Below, in pieces: positions 25,146 through 31,747 of a stretch of DNA of 39,297 nt; the first letter of the stretch is position 1, and each line of letters begins with the position of its first letter. Origin of the DNA: a virus; IMG/VR virus record IMGVR_UViG_3300003322_000702, positions 1 through 39,297 of that record; one strand, 5' to 3'. Made by a program: the position numbers and the translations under genes. The notes below the pieces were generated by a model. The model had not been told where the DNA came from, made no database searches, and saw only the letters and a list, made by a program, of their open reading frames with translations.

Positions 25146-25605
25146 CTTCCTTGCTGTCGTACTGCGTTAAATTGTTGGAATGGATGACGGCCAGCAGCTT
25201 GTCGGCGTAGTTCGGGTCCGTGGCATAGTGGTCTGCTGCGACCATCCGCGCCCAGGCTTCGCCGCCAACCAGGTTATGGCAGTTATCGTACCGATGATTC
25301 TGGGCGAAGAATTTGGCGCGGTCGTCGATGCAAGCCTGCCAGTCCTGGTACATGCGCCAATTCGCCGGCTGCACCACGTCTTTGCCATCGAGATGCTCGG
25401 TACTGGCCATTTGATAGATCGGGCCATGCCAGGACGCATCGGCCTTGATGTTGAACAGGTTGTGCGCCATGATGGCAGTCTTGGACGTGCCCCAGGTGGA
25501 TTCAAGCGCGGCCTGCGCGATGGTGAAGCTGGCGGGAATGCCGGTGGACAGCATACAGACGCGCGCGGCCGGCGCGAGGGCGGCGATAAATTCGGCTTTG
25601 GTCAT
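25132..25605 (-). CDS. Endolysin, glucosaminidase/FlgJ-like muraminidase (GH73-type)
   Basis: A 157-aa protein. TIAQAALESTWGTSKTAIMAHNLFNIKADASW is the GH73/FlgJ signature with catalytic Glu35. It is followed by WRMYQDWQACIDDRAKFFAQNHRYD and ATDPNYADKLLAVI, as in peptidoglycan glucosaminidases. No signal peptide is evident, so it needs the holin. It is the first gene behind the middle promoter, as expected for a lysis cassette. Confidence 0.92.
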   Translation of the reverse strand: MTKAEFIAALAPAARVCMLSTGIPASFTIAQAALESTWGTSKTAIMAHNLFNIKADASWHGPIYQMASTEHLDGKDVVQPANWRMYQDWQACIDDRAKFFAQNHRYDNCHNLVGGEAWARMVAADHYATDPNYADKLLAVIHSNNLTQYDSKEGGHG

Positions 25606-25686
25606 GGCTTGCGCAGCCCTGCTTGCGTGGAAGCGGTCGGCCCGACTGGACGGGGATGGTATGAGAGCGGTATTTGCATACCGTCG

Positions 25687-25737
25687 AGATTACGGAGGAA
25701 GCTGGAGGGGAATAAGACTGACCGATGTCAGCAGTGG
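25687..25737 (-). promoter_or_regulatory. Middle promoter with Mor-type activator dyad
   Basis: The dyad CTGAC-CGAT-GTCAG (25718-25731) lies in a 23-bp block (25715-25737) shared with 15667-15689. A minus-strand -10 TAATCT is at 25692-25687, which places the dyad centre at about -44 from the inferred start, the same arrangement as Mor at Mu Pm. It lies 110 bp upstream of the endolysin and just after mor, so Mor would switch on lysis and packaging genes. Confidence 0.72.
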
Positions 25738-25750
25738 AGATAGAGGGAGG

Positions 25751-25779
25751 GAAAAGGCTTGCAGCGCCGGCAGCGCTGC
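25751..25779 (-). terminator. Probable early-operon terminator after mor
   Basis: A perfect 7-bp stem GCAGCGC/GCGCTGC with a 5-nt loop directly follows the mor stop on the minus strand. A TTTT run starts six bases after the stem. The U tract is displaced, so efficiency is uncertain. Confidence 0.5.
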
Positions 25780-25781
25780 GC

Positions 25782-26210
25782 CTAAATGAGGCTCATCTGG
25801 CGAGGGTCAACCGCTTTGATTTCACCGGTCGTTTTGAGAACCCGCCAGATGGTACGCTCGTGGATATGCGGTGTAAACATGCGCGTGATGCGCGCCACGC
25901 TGGCGCGCGCGGACAAACCCTCGCCGATGGTTAGCCGGTCGAACTCGGCGAGGATGGTCCGGTTGCGCAGGACGGTCAGCGCGCTCTTGCACAACGGGAC
26001 CGTGAATGGTGCGTTCCCGAAGAACGAGAGCAGCTTCTGCGCACCGTCGCGACCGATCAGTTCAGCCATGCGATCAAGGCTGTTGTCGCTGTTGTACAGG
26101 TTGATTGCGCGGCCACCGTACGCATCGACCAATCGCAGGGTCAGCGGCAGCCCGACCAGGGCCACCAGCTTTTGCGCTGTCATGGGGAGGCAAGACAGGT
26201 CAGTTTGCAT
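25782..26210 (-). CDS. mor: Mor-family transcription activator (middle/late gene regulator)
   Basis: A 142-aa protein starting at ATG 26210, two bases after the GemA stop. Mor/C features: an N-terminal dimerisation half with GLPLTLRLVDAYGGRAINLY and DRMAELIGRDGAQKLLSFFG, then a C-terminal HTH (LSARASVARITRMFTPHIHERTIWRVLKTT). It is the last early gene and lies beside the dyad it is expected to bind. Because the identical dyad recurs at the late promoter and no second Mor/C gene is visible, it may control both steps. Confidence 0.88.
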   Translation of the reverse strand: MQTDLSCLPMTAQKLVALVGLPLTLRLVDAYGGRAINLYNSDNSLDRMAELIGRDGAQKLLSFFGNAPFTVPLCKSALTVLRNRTILAEFDRLTIGEGLSARASVARITRMFTPHIHERTIWRVLKTTGEIKAVDPRQMSLI

Positions 26211-26212
26211 GA

Positions 26213-26644
26213 TCAGGCAATGTCCCGTCCGTGGCGCCGCGCATCGTACGTCAATGCGGCGATGATCTTTAACAGGTCGGACGGTTCGCACCAGTCGATA
26301 CGGTCGATACCGCATATACGCTTGGCCATGACATCTGCGTATCCCCAAGGGCGCTTTCCTTCGGCGAGTTGAGCTTCGATCTTCCTAATGTAGACCTGGC
26401 GGTCGGCTGCCACTGCCGGACGTGGCCTGCCGGCGCGCTTGGCGATGACCTTAAATCCCAGCTTCTTGAAATGGTCGATCAATGCCTTGCGGCCGGCGGC
26501 GTCCAGTTCGGCCGCGCTTGCCTTGCCCGTCACCTTAGCGACGATGCTGCGATACACGTCGTCCTCAAGCGCGAGGGCCTTCTTGGCGACGTGGATCATT
26601 GCCAGCTCGGTCTTACGAGCGGCTTCTAGGGTCAGTTTTTGCAT
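26213..26644 (-). CDS. gemA: GemA-like regulatory protein (Mu gp16 family)
   Basis: A 143-aa protein starting at ATG 26644 (MQKLTLEAARKTELAMIHVAKKALALEDDVYRSIVAKVTGKASAAELDAAGRKALIDHFKKLGF). The pattern IHVAKKAL..EDDVYRSIV..VTG.ASAAEL is characteristic of the GemA/gp16 family, and the C-terminal segment MAKRICGIDRIDWCEPSDLLKIIAAL is typical too. In Mu GemA modulates host gene expression. It directly precedes mor, as in other Mu-like phages. Confidence 0.9.
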   Translation of the reverse strand: MQKLTLEAARKTELAMIHVAKKALALEDDVYRSIVAKVTGKASAAELDAAGRKALIDHFKKLGFKVIAKRAGRPRPAVAADRQVYIRKIEAQLAEGKRPWGYADVMAKRICGIDRIDWCEPSDLLKIIAALTYDARRHGRDIA

Positions 26645-26883
26645 TTCTTTTGTCCTCGTCCGTTCGGGTAACGGCGCTCCATGTAGCAGGCCCGGCACGT
26701 GTTGTCGATGCCGTCGCCGTCCTTGTTGGCGAAGAAGAACTCTGTGTCGGCCGGCCAGTAGTCTTTGCAGCCGCTGCAGCGCTTGTACAGCTCGCCGTCC
26801 TGGTACTGGTACTTGCCGGTGACCAGGCCAGCCGCCATGTTCGCGGGCGATGGTGCAGCCGGCTTGTATTGAACAATGTTCAT
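26632..26883 (-). CDS. Small zinc-ribbon protein
   Basis: An 83-aa protein from ATG 26883 (an upstream in-frame Met lies inside the preceding gene). It has two CxxC knuckles (CSGC at 36-39, CRAC at 63-66) flanking YWPADTEFFFANKDGDGIDN, a zinc-ribbon pattern often seen in phage proteins of unknown function. It overlaps the GemA start by 13 bp and follows the DUF2786 gene by 10 bp. Confidence 0.75.
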   Translation of the reverse strand: MNIVQYKPAAPSPANMAAGLVTGKYQYQDGELYKRCSGCKDYWPADTEFFFANKDGDGIDNTCRACYMERRYPNGRGQKKCKN

Positions 26884-26893
26884 GGCCGTCCCG

Positions 26894-27592
26894 TTATACC
26901 AATAATCCGGCCACGCCCGGCTTGGTCGCGCCCACGCCTTGATGCAACTTGACCTGCTTACCTTCACGGTAGCCGACAAACTGGTGACCTTCACCGTCAC
27001 CACCGGTGGTGAGTTCGCGGGACCGCGACTTTAACGTTTCGGTTCCGCCACGCCGCTGTACATAGGCGTCGAGTGCCTTTGCGTGTTCCTCACCGGGTTC
27101 GGCGACGTCAACCAGGGAATACACAGCTCGGACCCAGCCCTCGCAGAACTTGTCCGCTGCCGCAGTCTTGTTCTTGCGATACCGCTTCAACGCGCCAGCC
27201 ATGTACGCTGTCCGGGCCTTGGCCAGCTTTGCACGCAATACCTCGAACGTGTAGCTCGCCACCTCCGGCCCTGGCGCAGCACCAACGAAAGCGTATCCGC
27301 CGACCAGCGCCGTGCGCGCCTGATTTACGCGTGGCGAGAAGATTGGCTCGCAAGCGAATGCCTGGCCAATAATCCACGCAAGCTGCGCCTCGTATGTCGG
27401 CGGCGACTTGCTGGCACCAGCTTTAGCCCATTCTTCGCCGAAGCCGGCAGCAACCAGTTCAGGGTGATCGATGCCGAACTGCTGCATCAGTTTCTGCGCC
27501 TGGCGCAACGCGGCGGCGGCTTCGTTCGGCTCGCTCGAATTGGCGAGCGCGAGGCACTTTCGAATTTTATTGATCGCGGTTTCTTTGTCCAT
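26894..27592 (-). CDS. DUF2786 family early phage protein
   Basis: A 232-aa protein. The start is taken at ATG 27592 because GAGGAA precedes it closely; an in-frame Met 11 codons upstream lacks a site. The N-terminus MDKETAINKIRKCLALANSSEPNEAAAALRQAQKLMQQFGID is the DUF2786 signature, and the Gly/Lys-rich C-terminus is probably flexible. The family is common in transposable phages and in plasmids; function is unknown. Confidence 0.85.
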   Translation of the reverse strand: MDKETAINKIRKCLALANSSEPNEAAAALRQAQKLMQQFGIDHPELVAAGFGEEWAKAGASKSPPTYEAQLAWIIGQAFACEPIFSPRVNQARTALVGGYAFVGAAPGPEVASYTFEVLRAKLAKARTAYMAGALKRYRKNKTAAADKFCEGWVRAVYSLVDVAEPGEEHAKALDAYVQRRGGTETLKSRSRELTTGGDGEGHQFVGYREGKQVKLHQGVGATKPGVAGLLV

Positions 27593-27675
27593 ATTCCTCC
27601 TTGGCTGCTCATCAGTACCAGGCAACCACGCCTGGCAGACCAGGCCGATAGCGGCCCGGTTTCGCTATAACTGCG

Positions 27676-27930
27676 TTACAGATCGTTGTCCGGTCGTTCC
27701 GCCGCTGACTTCAGTTGGTTTGCGGAGACGACTTCCATCTCGATCTGGGGGGCTGCGTCCTCGGTGTAGAACAGCTTTTTTGCACTGATGCTGAAGTTAC
27801 TGTTGCACTTCTTCGCATGCTGCATTAGGTCGACCAACGCCAGACCTTTGTTCAGCGGCAGTAGATATTCGTGATAATCGATGGTGACGACGCACATCTG
27901 CGCGGTCGATTTAGCGGGACGAGTAGCCAT
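27676..27930 (-). CDS. Small hypothetical early phage protein
   Basis: An 84-aa protein starting at ATG 27930, one base after the DUF3164 stop. It contains CVVTIDYHEYLLPLNKGLALVDLMQHAKKCNSNFSI, an alpha/beta pattern without catalytic motif. Translational closeness to DUF3164 and the lack of an alternative gene support it. Function unknown. Confidence 0.65.
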   Translation of the reverse strand: MATRPAKSTAQMCVVTIDYHEYLLPLNKGLALVDLMQHAKKCNSNFSISAKKLFYTEDAAPQIEMEVVSANQLKSAAERPDNDL

Positions 27931-27931
27931 C

Positions 27932-28549
27932 TCAGACCCCCGCCATGTCCAGGGTGATTGGACGGTACTTATCGGACTCGCCGATGCGCTCGTAGATGCG
28001 GACATAGCTCTTGCTGCCTGCGACCTGCAGAGCTTCACCGATAGCGGTCATGGCGCGCTGCCATTCGTCGTCCTGGATGGCCAGGCGCCGCAGGCCCAGG
28101 ACGCGGCCGGTGTTGATGTTGCCGGCCTTATCGACTTGGAAGGCGTCATTGATCAACACCTTGATCTCGGGTTGCGCACCTTCGCTCCAGCGCTGCAGGC
28201 AGGAATCGATCAGTGCCTTCGCCGCCTGCAAGCGCTCGTCGAACACCAGCGTTTCCTGGATGGCGCGGATGACCTTGTAGCGGCCGTCGAACGACACCAG
28301 GGTGACATTGCCCTTGTCGCCGCCGACCTTGACCTGATATTGCTCAACGCTCATCTGGACGAAGGCGGCGATGTCCTGGAAGAATCGCTGCTTCACTTCC
28401 GCGATCTTCGTGGCCAAAGCGGACGCTTCTGCAACGATCTCCTGCACCAGAGAGTCTCTGGCCAAGTCAATAGGCCGAATCATTGACAGCGGGACCAGGC
28501 GGCCTTGAGCGTCTTTTTTGTAGTCGTCGGTTTGGGTTGGGGTATTCAT
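27932..28549 (-). CDS. DUF3164 family early phage protein
   Basis: A 205-aa protein with clear DUF3164 pattern: DAQGRLVPLSMIRPIDLARDSLV, GDKGNVTLVSFDGRYKVIRAIQETLVFDERLQAAKALIDSCL, FQVDKAGNINTGRVLGLRRLAI and SKSYVRIYERIGESDKYRPI. GGAGA lies upstream of the ATG. Found in the early region of Mu-like phages (semi-essential early region); molecular function unknown. Confidence 0.9.
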   Translation of the reverse strand: MNTPTQTDDYKKDAQGRLVPLSMIRPIDLARDSLVQEIVAEASALATKIAEVKQRFFQDIAAFVQMSVEQYQVKVGGDKGNVTLVSFDGRYKVIRAIQETLVFDERLQAAKALIDSCLQRWSEGAQPEIKVLINDAFQVDKAGNINTGRVLGLRRLAIQDDEWQRAMTAIGEALQVAGSKSYVRIYERIGESDKYRPITLDMAGV

Positions 28550-28575
28550 GGTTCTCCTTTCGTTAAGTTGATGGT

Positions 28576-29403
28576 TCAGGCTGCTGGTTGAGTGGTGGCT
28601 TCGGCCAGCCAGGCGGCATACACGCTGGCCTGCTTGTAGTCGCCGGCGCCACCGTCTTCGGCGTCCAGCAGGTGCTTGATTGCGTTGCCCTTGAAGAACC
28701 CACGCAGTTCTTCCGGCGTCAGCTTGGCGCGGAGGATGTCCACCAATTCGATGCCACCGGACACGTGGTGAGGTTGGGTATGCACTAAATCGGACTCGAC
28801 TTTGGCCTCAGCGTTGCAGGCGTTGCAAAGGGATGGGAACTTCCGATCACATGCCGGATGGTGCTCGGGTTTGGTGGCCTCTGGAGCGGGCACCGAACGG
28901 TCAGGGATGCAGTAGACGTCGTCGATGCGGATTACCTTCCCGTTCTTGACATGTGGCCTGAGGTACTGCTCGATTGCGTATTTTCTGTCGAGGCCCATCA
29001 CCGTCATCAAGGTGGACCGATCCGTTGGACCGTGTTCCTTCAGGTGGGCGATGGCCTTCTCCGCCTTGCTGCGGGTGTCGGGTTCTGCCGGACTCGGGTT
29101 GCTTGCGAGTGACGCAGCCTCCGGAGCCGGCTTACGCTCGACCACGACTTCGATCTGCGGTTGCGAAGTGACGTTTGCGGGCGCTTCCCAGTCGATGGAT
29201 TTCCCCGGCACGCTGTACTTCTTCAGCGTTAATCCGTTCCCCCCTGGTGCCTCGGAAAATTCCAGTTGTTCTGCGCGCAGGGCCATCGTAATGATGTTCT
29301 CGATGATGTCCAGATCGATGTCGAGCAGGTCGCTGAGCTGCACAGCGCTCAGGCCAGGACGCTTCCTCAGCAGGTCGATGATCTTTTCCAAATATTTGTG
29401 CAT
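28576..29403 (-). CDS. Two winged-helix segments fused to a DUF3310 domain
   Basis: A 275-aa protein. Residues 1-65 (IIDLLRKRPGLSAVQLSDLLDIDLDIIENIITMAL) and 115-170 (AIAHLKEHGPTDRSTLMTVMGLDRKYAIEQYL) look like winged-helix DNA-binding domains. Residues about 185-275 contain a Cys/His cluster and then HHVSGGIELVDILRAKLTPEELRGFFKGNAIKHLLDA, the DUF3310 pattern of many phages. AAGGAAGG precedes the start. The combination suggests a DNA-binding regulator; DUF3310 itself has no firm biochemical role. Confidence 0.75.
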   Translation of the reverse strand: MHKYLEKIIDLLRKRPGLSAVQLSDLLDIDLDIIENIITMALRAEQLEFSEAPGGNGLTLKKYSVPGKSIDWEAPANVTSQPQIEVVVERKPAPEAASLASNPSPAEPDTRSKAEKAIAHLKEHGPTDRSTLMTVMGLDRKYAIEQYLRPHVKNGKVIRIDDVYCIPDRSVPAPEATKPEHHPACDRKFPSLCNACNAEAKVESDLVHTQPHHVSGGIELVDILRAKLTPEELRGFFKGNAIKHLLDAEDGGAGDYKQASVYAAWLAEATTQPAA

Positions 29404-29448
29404 TTGGTCCTTCCTTTCCTTTAAGTGATTGGTCGCTCAGTTCCTGCG

Positions 29449-29814
29449 CTATTCAGTGCGGGCGTGCGTTTTAAAGCTACCGGCGTCTGCCGGGGCCGGA
29501 CGGCGCCACTGGATCGAGCAGTCGTTGATGACTACGCTGCAGATACATTCGCCATTCGGTTGGCGGTTCGTGTTCAGGCCGTGAGCGGCCGTCACCAGAA
29601 ACCCTGCTGCAATTGGACGGACGACGATGGTTGGTCGCGGAGCATCTAAATTGATGGACAGCGGCGTTAGGTCGTGCTCGCGTAACCAGCGCACGGTGCT
29701 GTTTAACGTAGCCAGCGCCCGGATCAATTCCTCGGTCCATACCTTCGGCTTCGATGGCACCAGGAGTGAGCCTTCGACCTGGCGCAGACGTACCACGTTG
29801 ACCGACTTGTTCAT
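29449..29814 (-). CDS. Hypothetical early phage protein
   Basis: A 121-aa protein overlapping the upstream stop by ATGA (29811-29814). It contains VWTEELIRALATLNSTVRWLREHDLTPLSINLD and IVVRPIAAGFLVTAAHGL, an alpha-beta pattern, and ends polar. No known motif. It has a place in the transposable-phage early operon between the HTH/Cys protein and the DUF3310 fusion. One CGTTAAA motif inside (29702). Confidence 0.65.
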   Translation of the reverse strand: MNKSVNVVRLRQVEGSLLVPSKPKVWTEELIRALATLNSTVRWLREHDLTPLSINLDAPRPTIVVRPIAAGFLVTAAHGLNTNRQPNGECICSVVINDCSIQWRRPAPADAGSFKTHARTE

Positions 29815-30326
29815 TGCATGACCTCCACTTGTGGACCGCCGACTTCCGGCAGCGGCAAGGTGACCTTGTCGATGACACCGGCCTGCTGTACCGGCTCGCT
29901 GCGGTCCTGTGCTGCAGCTTTGATCGGCGCTAGCTTCGGCGGTGCCGCCTGCTTGACGCGCTTCTCACAACCCTGACATGCGCGCCAGTGCTGCATTTCG
30001 CGTGGAGCACTGGTCGGTGGGTTTTCCCGGTAGGCGTATTCACGGCACTGCAAGCCAGTGATGCGGTGCTCGCTGCCGTGGTACTCACTCAGGAACGGGC
30101 ATGCAACCAGGCCGATGGTGTTCATGACGCGCTCCTGGACCTTGGCAGTACTGGCTTTGCCGGTCGCGTACGGCGACGATGCGGTCATGTTCACGATGGC
30201 CGAAAGGCTCGACCGCGCGATGCCGACGCGGGCGGCGGTGGCGCTGATGCTGCCCGATGCCTGGATATCCGCGCGGAGTATCTGCATCCACTCTGGTTCG
30301 TCCTTAGCGGGCACCAACACACTCAT
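29811..30326 (-). CDS. Early DNA-binding protein with HTH and Cys cluster
   Basis: A 171-aa protein starting at ATG 30326 (MSVLVPAKDEPEWMQILRADIQASGSISATAARVGIARSSLSAIVNM), with the preceding gene's stop 22 bp downstream of this start. The N-terminal HTH (ISATAARVGIARSSLSAIVN) is clear. The middle has CPFLSEYHGSEHRITGLQCREYAYRENPP and then HWRACQGCEKR, a conserved Cys arrangement that may bind metal. The longer in-frame extension upstream is a shadow of the neighbouring gene. Probably a transcription regulator of the early operon. Confidence 0.8.
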   Translation of the reverse strand: MSVLVPAKDEPEWMQILRADIQASGSISATAARVGIARSSLSAIVNMTASSPYATGKASTAKVQERVMNTIGLVACPFLSEYHGSEHRITGLQCREYAYRENPPTSAPREMQHWRACQGCEKRVKQAAPPKLAPIKAAAQDRSEPVQQAGVIDKVTLPLPEVGGPQVEVMQ

Positions 30327-30957
30327 ACTTTTTCCCTTCGTTTTGATCGAATACGGCGTTAAATTGAGGTTGTAGCAGTGGCGACAGCGGGCCGGTGTCA
30401 CGCACCAAAAGGAACCGCTTTGCGCCATTGGAGGTCGGCGTGGTGGGCGCCTCGCGCCGCATTTCCGACAGATAGCCGGCGCGCGCAAGCATGCGCAGGT
30501 ACTTGTTGAGATTGTTCTGCGCTCGGTTGGCTTCCTTGTCGTCGCTGTCCGCATCCAGTAGAAGGCCAACCAGTTCCGGCGCGCTGGCCTTGCGACGGAT
30601 GCGCAGTAGGCGCCAGGCACGATCACGCAGACAGTCTGTTGGCGGCTTGCGCTTCCCGGTCGGGCCTTTAGGGCCACTAACCAGCTTCGTCCCTTGATCC
30701 AGGGCGGCCAGGCCGAGAGAGGTAAGGTGATAGCAGCCTGGTTTCACGCTGCTATCAGAGTACGTCTCGCGTTTAAGGTATCCGTGCTCTACCAGCTTTG
30801 AGCAAGCATCGGCGACCTGCCTGGGGGTCAAGTTGGTGTGCTTGACGATGGCGGTATGTTTAACGCAGCCCTTGGAGCACTTGAGAACCTTCACGGCGTC
30901 CATTACGGCCTGTTGCGTCCAGACTGTACGACCGGCGGCCTGAACTGCGGCGCTCAT
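30304..30957 (-). CDS. Winged-helix early regulatory protein
   Basis: A 217-aa protein starting at ATG 30957, which overlaps the MuB-type stop (ATGA). It contains KHTAIVKHTNLTPRQVADACSKLVEHGYLKRETY and a second similar region APELVGLLLDADSDDKEANRAQNNLNKYLRMLARAGYL, each a winged-helix-like unit. No enzymatic motif. Likely DNA-binding; target unknown. Two CGTTAAA motifs inside (30357 at its end, 30859). Confidence 0.75.
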   Translation of the reverse strand: MSAAVQAAGRTVWTQQAVMDAVKVLKCSKGCVKHTAIVKHTNLTPRQVADACSKLVEHGYLKRETYSDSSVKPGCYHLTSLGLAALDQGTKLVSGPKGPTGKRKPPTDCLRDRAWRLLRIRRKASAPELVGLLLDADSDDKEANRAQNNLNKYLRMLARAGYLSEMRREAPTTPTSNGAKRFLLVRDTGPLSPLLQPQFNAVFDQNEGKKYECVGAR

Positions 30958-31688
30958 CGTGCTGCTCCTGGGCGGGAGCGACGAGCCTGCCATTCGACGC
31001 AAAGTTCCTGGCCCTTGAAGGCTTCAAAGGTCGCGCGGTCCATGCCGTTCGTACGTGCCAGGCGCTCGATGGTGGCGATCCCGTTCATCACCAGCCTCAT
31101 CTTGCCCTCGGCCTGACGGCGCAGCTCACGCACCAGGTCGGCGTCAATCTCGATCTCGGACAACTGCTTGCACGCGAGTTGGACATCCTGCTCGGTCAGG
31201 GGCTGGAACTGGACCACCTGGCCGATCCGGCTGCTGATCTGCGGATAGCGGGCGATGCGCGACTCGATGGTTTCCATGCCGACCAGGACAACCAGCGTTT
31301 CGGTCAAATCGCTGATGTCGCGCACGCACTCTAGGATGCTGGCCGTCGATTTAACGGTGAATTCGGCCTCATCAATGATGATCGGCGTTTGGCGCGCACC
31401 GATGGCGCCGATAATGCGAGCCTGCATTTCGTGGTTGGTCGTGTTGGTCGGGATGCGCAGGGTTTCTGCCATCTCGACCAGCAAACCGCGCTTGGTCCAC
31501 GTCTCCTTGGCACGCAGGTAGACTGCATTGGTGTCAACTGCGAAGCGATCCACCGTTTCACTCTTACCCAGGCCCGCCGCGCCAGTCACCAGCATCATGG
31601 ATGCTTCACGTGCACCACGGGCGTCCATTGCTTTGACGGCCTGCAGGAAGCGCGCGTAATTGCTGTTCTGTACAAAGCCTTTTTTCAT
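30954..31688 (-). CDS. MuB-like AAA+ ATPase, transposition target selector
   Basis: A 244-aa AAA+ protein with Walker A GAAGLGKSE (36-44), Walker B IIIDEAEF (103-110) and sensor-like VLVGMETIESRIARYP. This is the TniB/MuB type. In Mu the ATPase coats target DNA, delivers it to the transpososome and gives target immunity. It follows the transposase by 60 bp. One CGTTAAA motif is inside (31350). It is one candidate for reading that dispersed motif, but nothing in the sequence proves this. Confidence 0.93.
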   Translation of the reverse strand: MKKGFVQNSNYARFLQAVKAMDARGAREASMMLVTGAAGLGKSETVDRFAVDTNAVYLRAKETWTKRGLLVEMAETLRIPTNTTNHEMQARIIGAIGARQTPIIIDEAEFTVKSTASILECVRDISDLTETLVVLVGMETIESRIARYPQISSRIGQVVQFQPLTEQDVQLACKQLSEIEIDADLVRELRRQAEGKMRLVMNGIATIERLARTNGMDRATFEAFKGQELCVEWQARRSRPGAAR

Positions 31689-31747
31689 CTATAATCCCTT
31701 TCAGTTGTTGACGTAATTGCCCTACCAGGCGATCCGACGTTGCCGCG

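Noticed and set aside
30327-30677. N-terminal extension (117 codons) of the HTH/Cys early protein
   Set aside because: It reads through the wHTH gene in another frame, is Arg/Pro/Thr-rich, and the coupled ATG at 30326 gives the recognisable protein.
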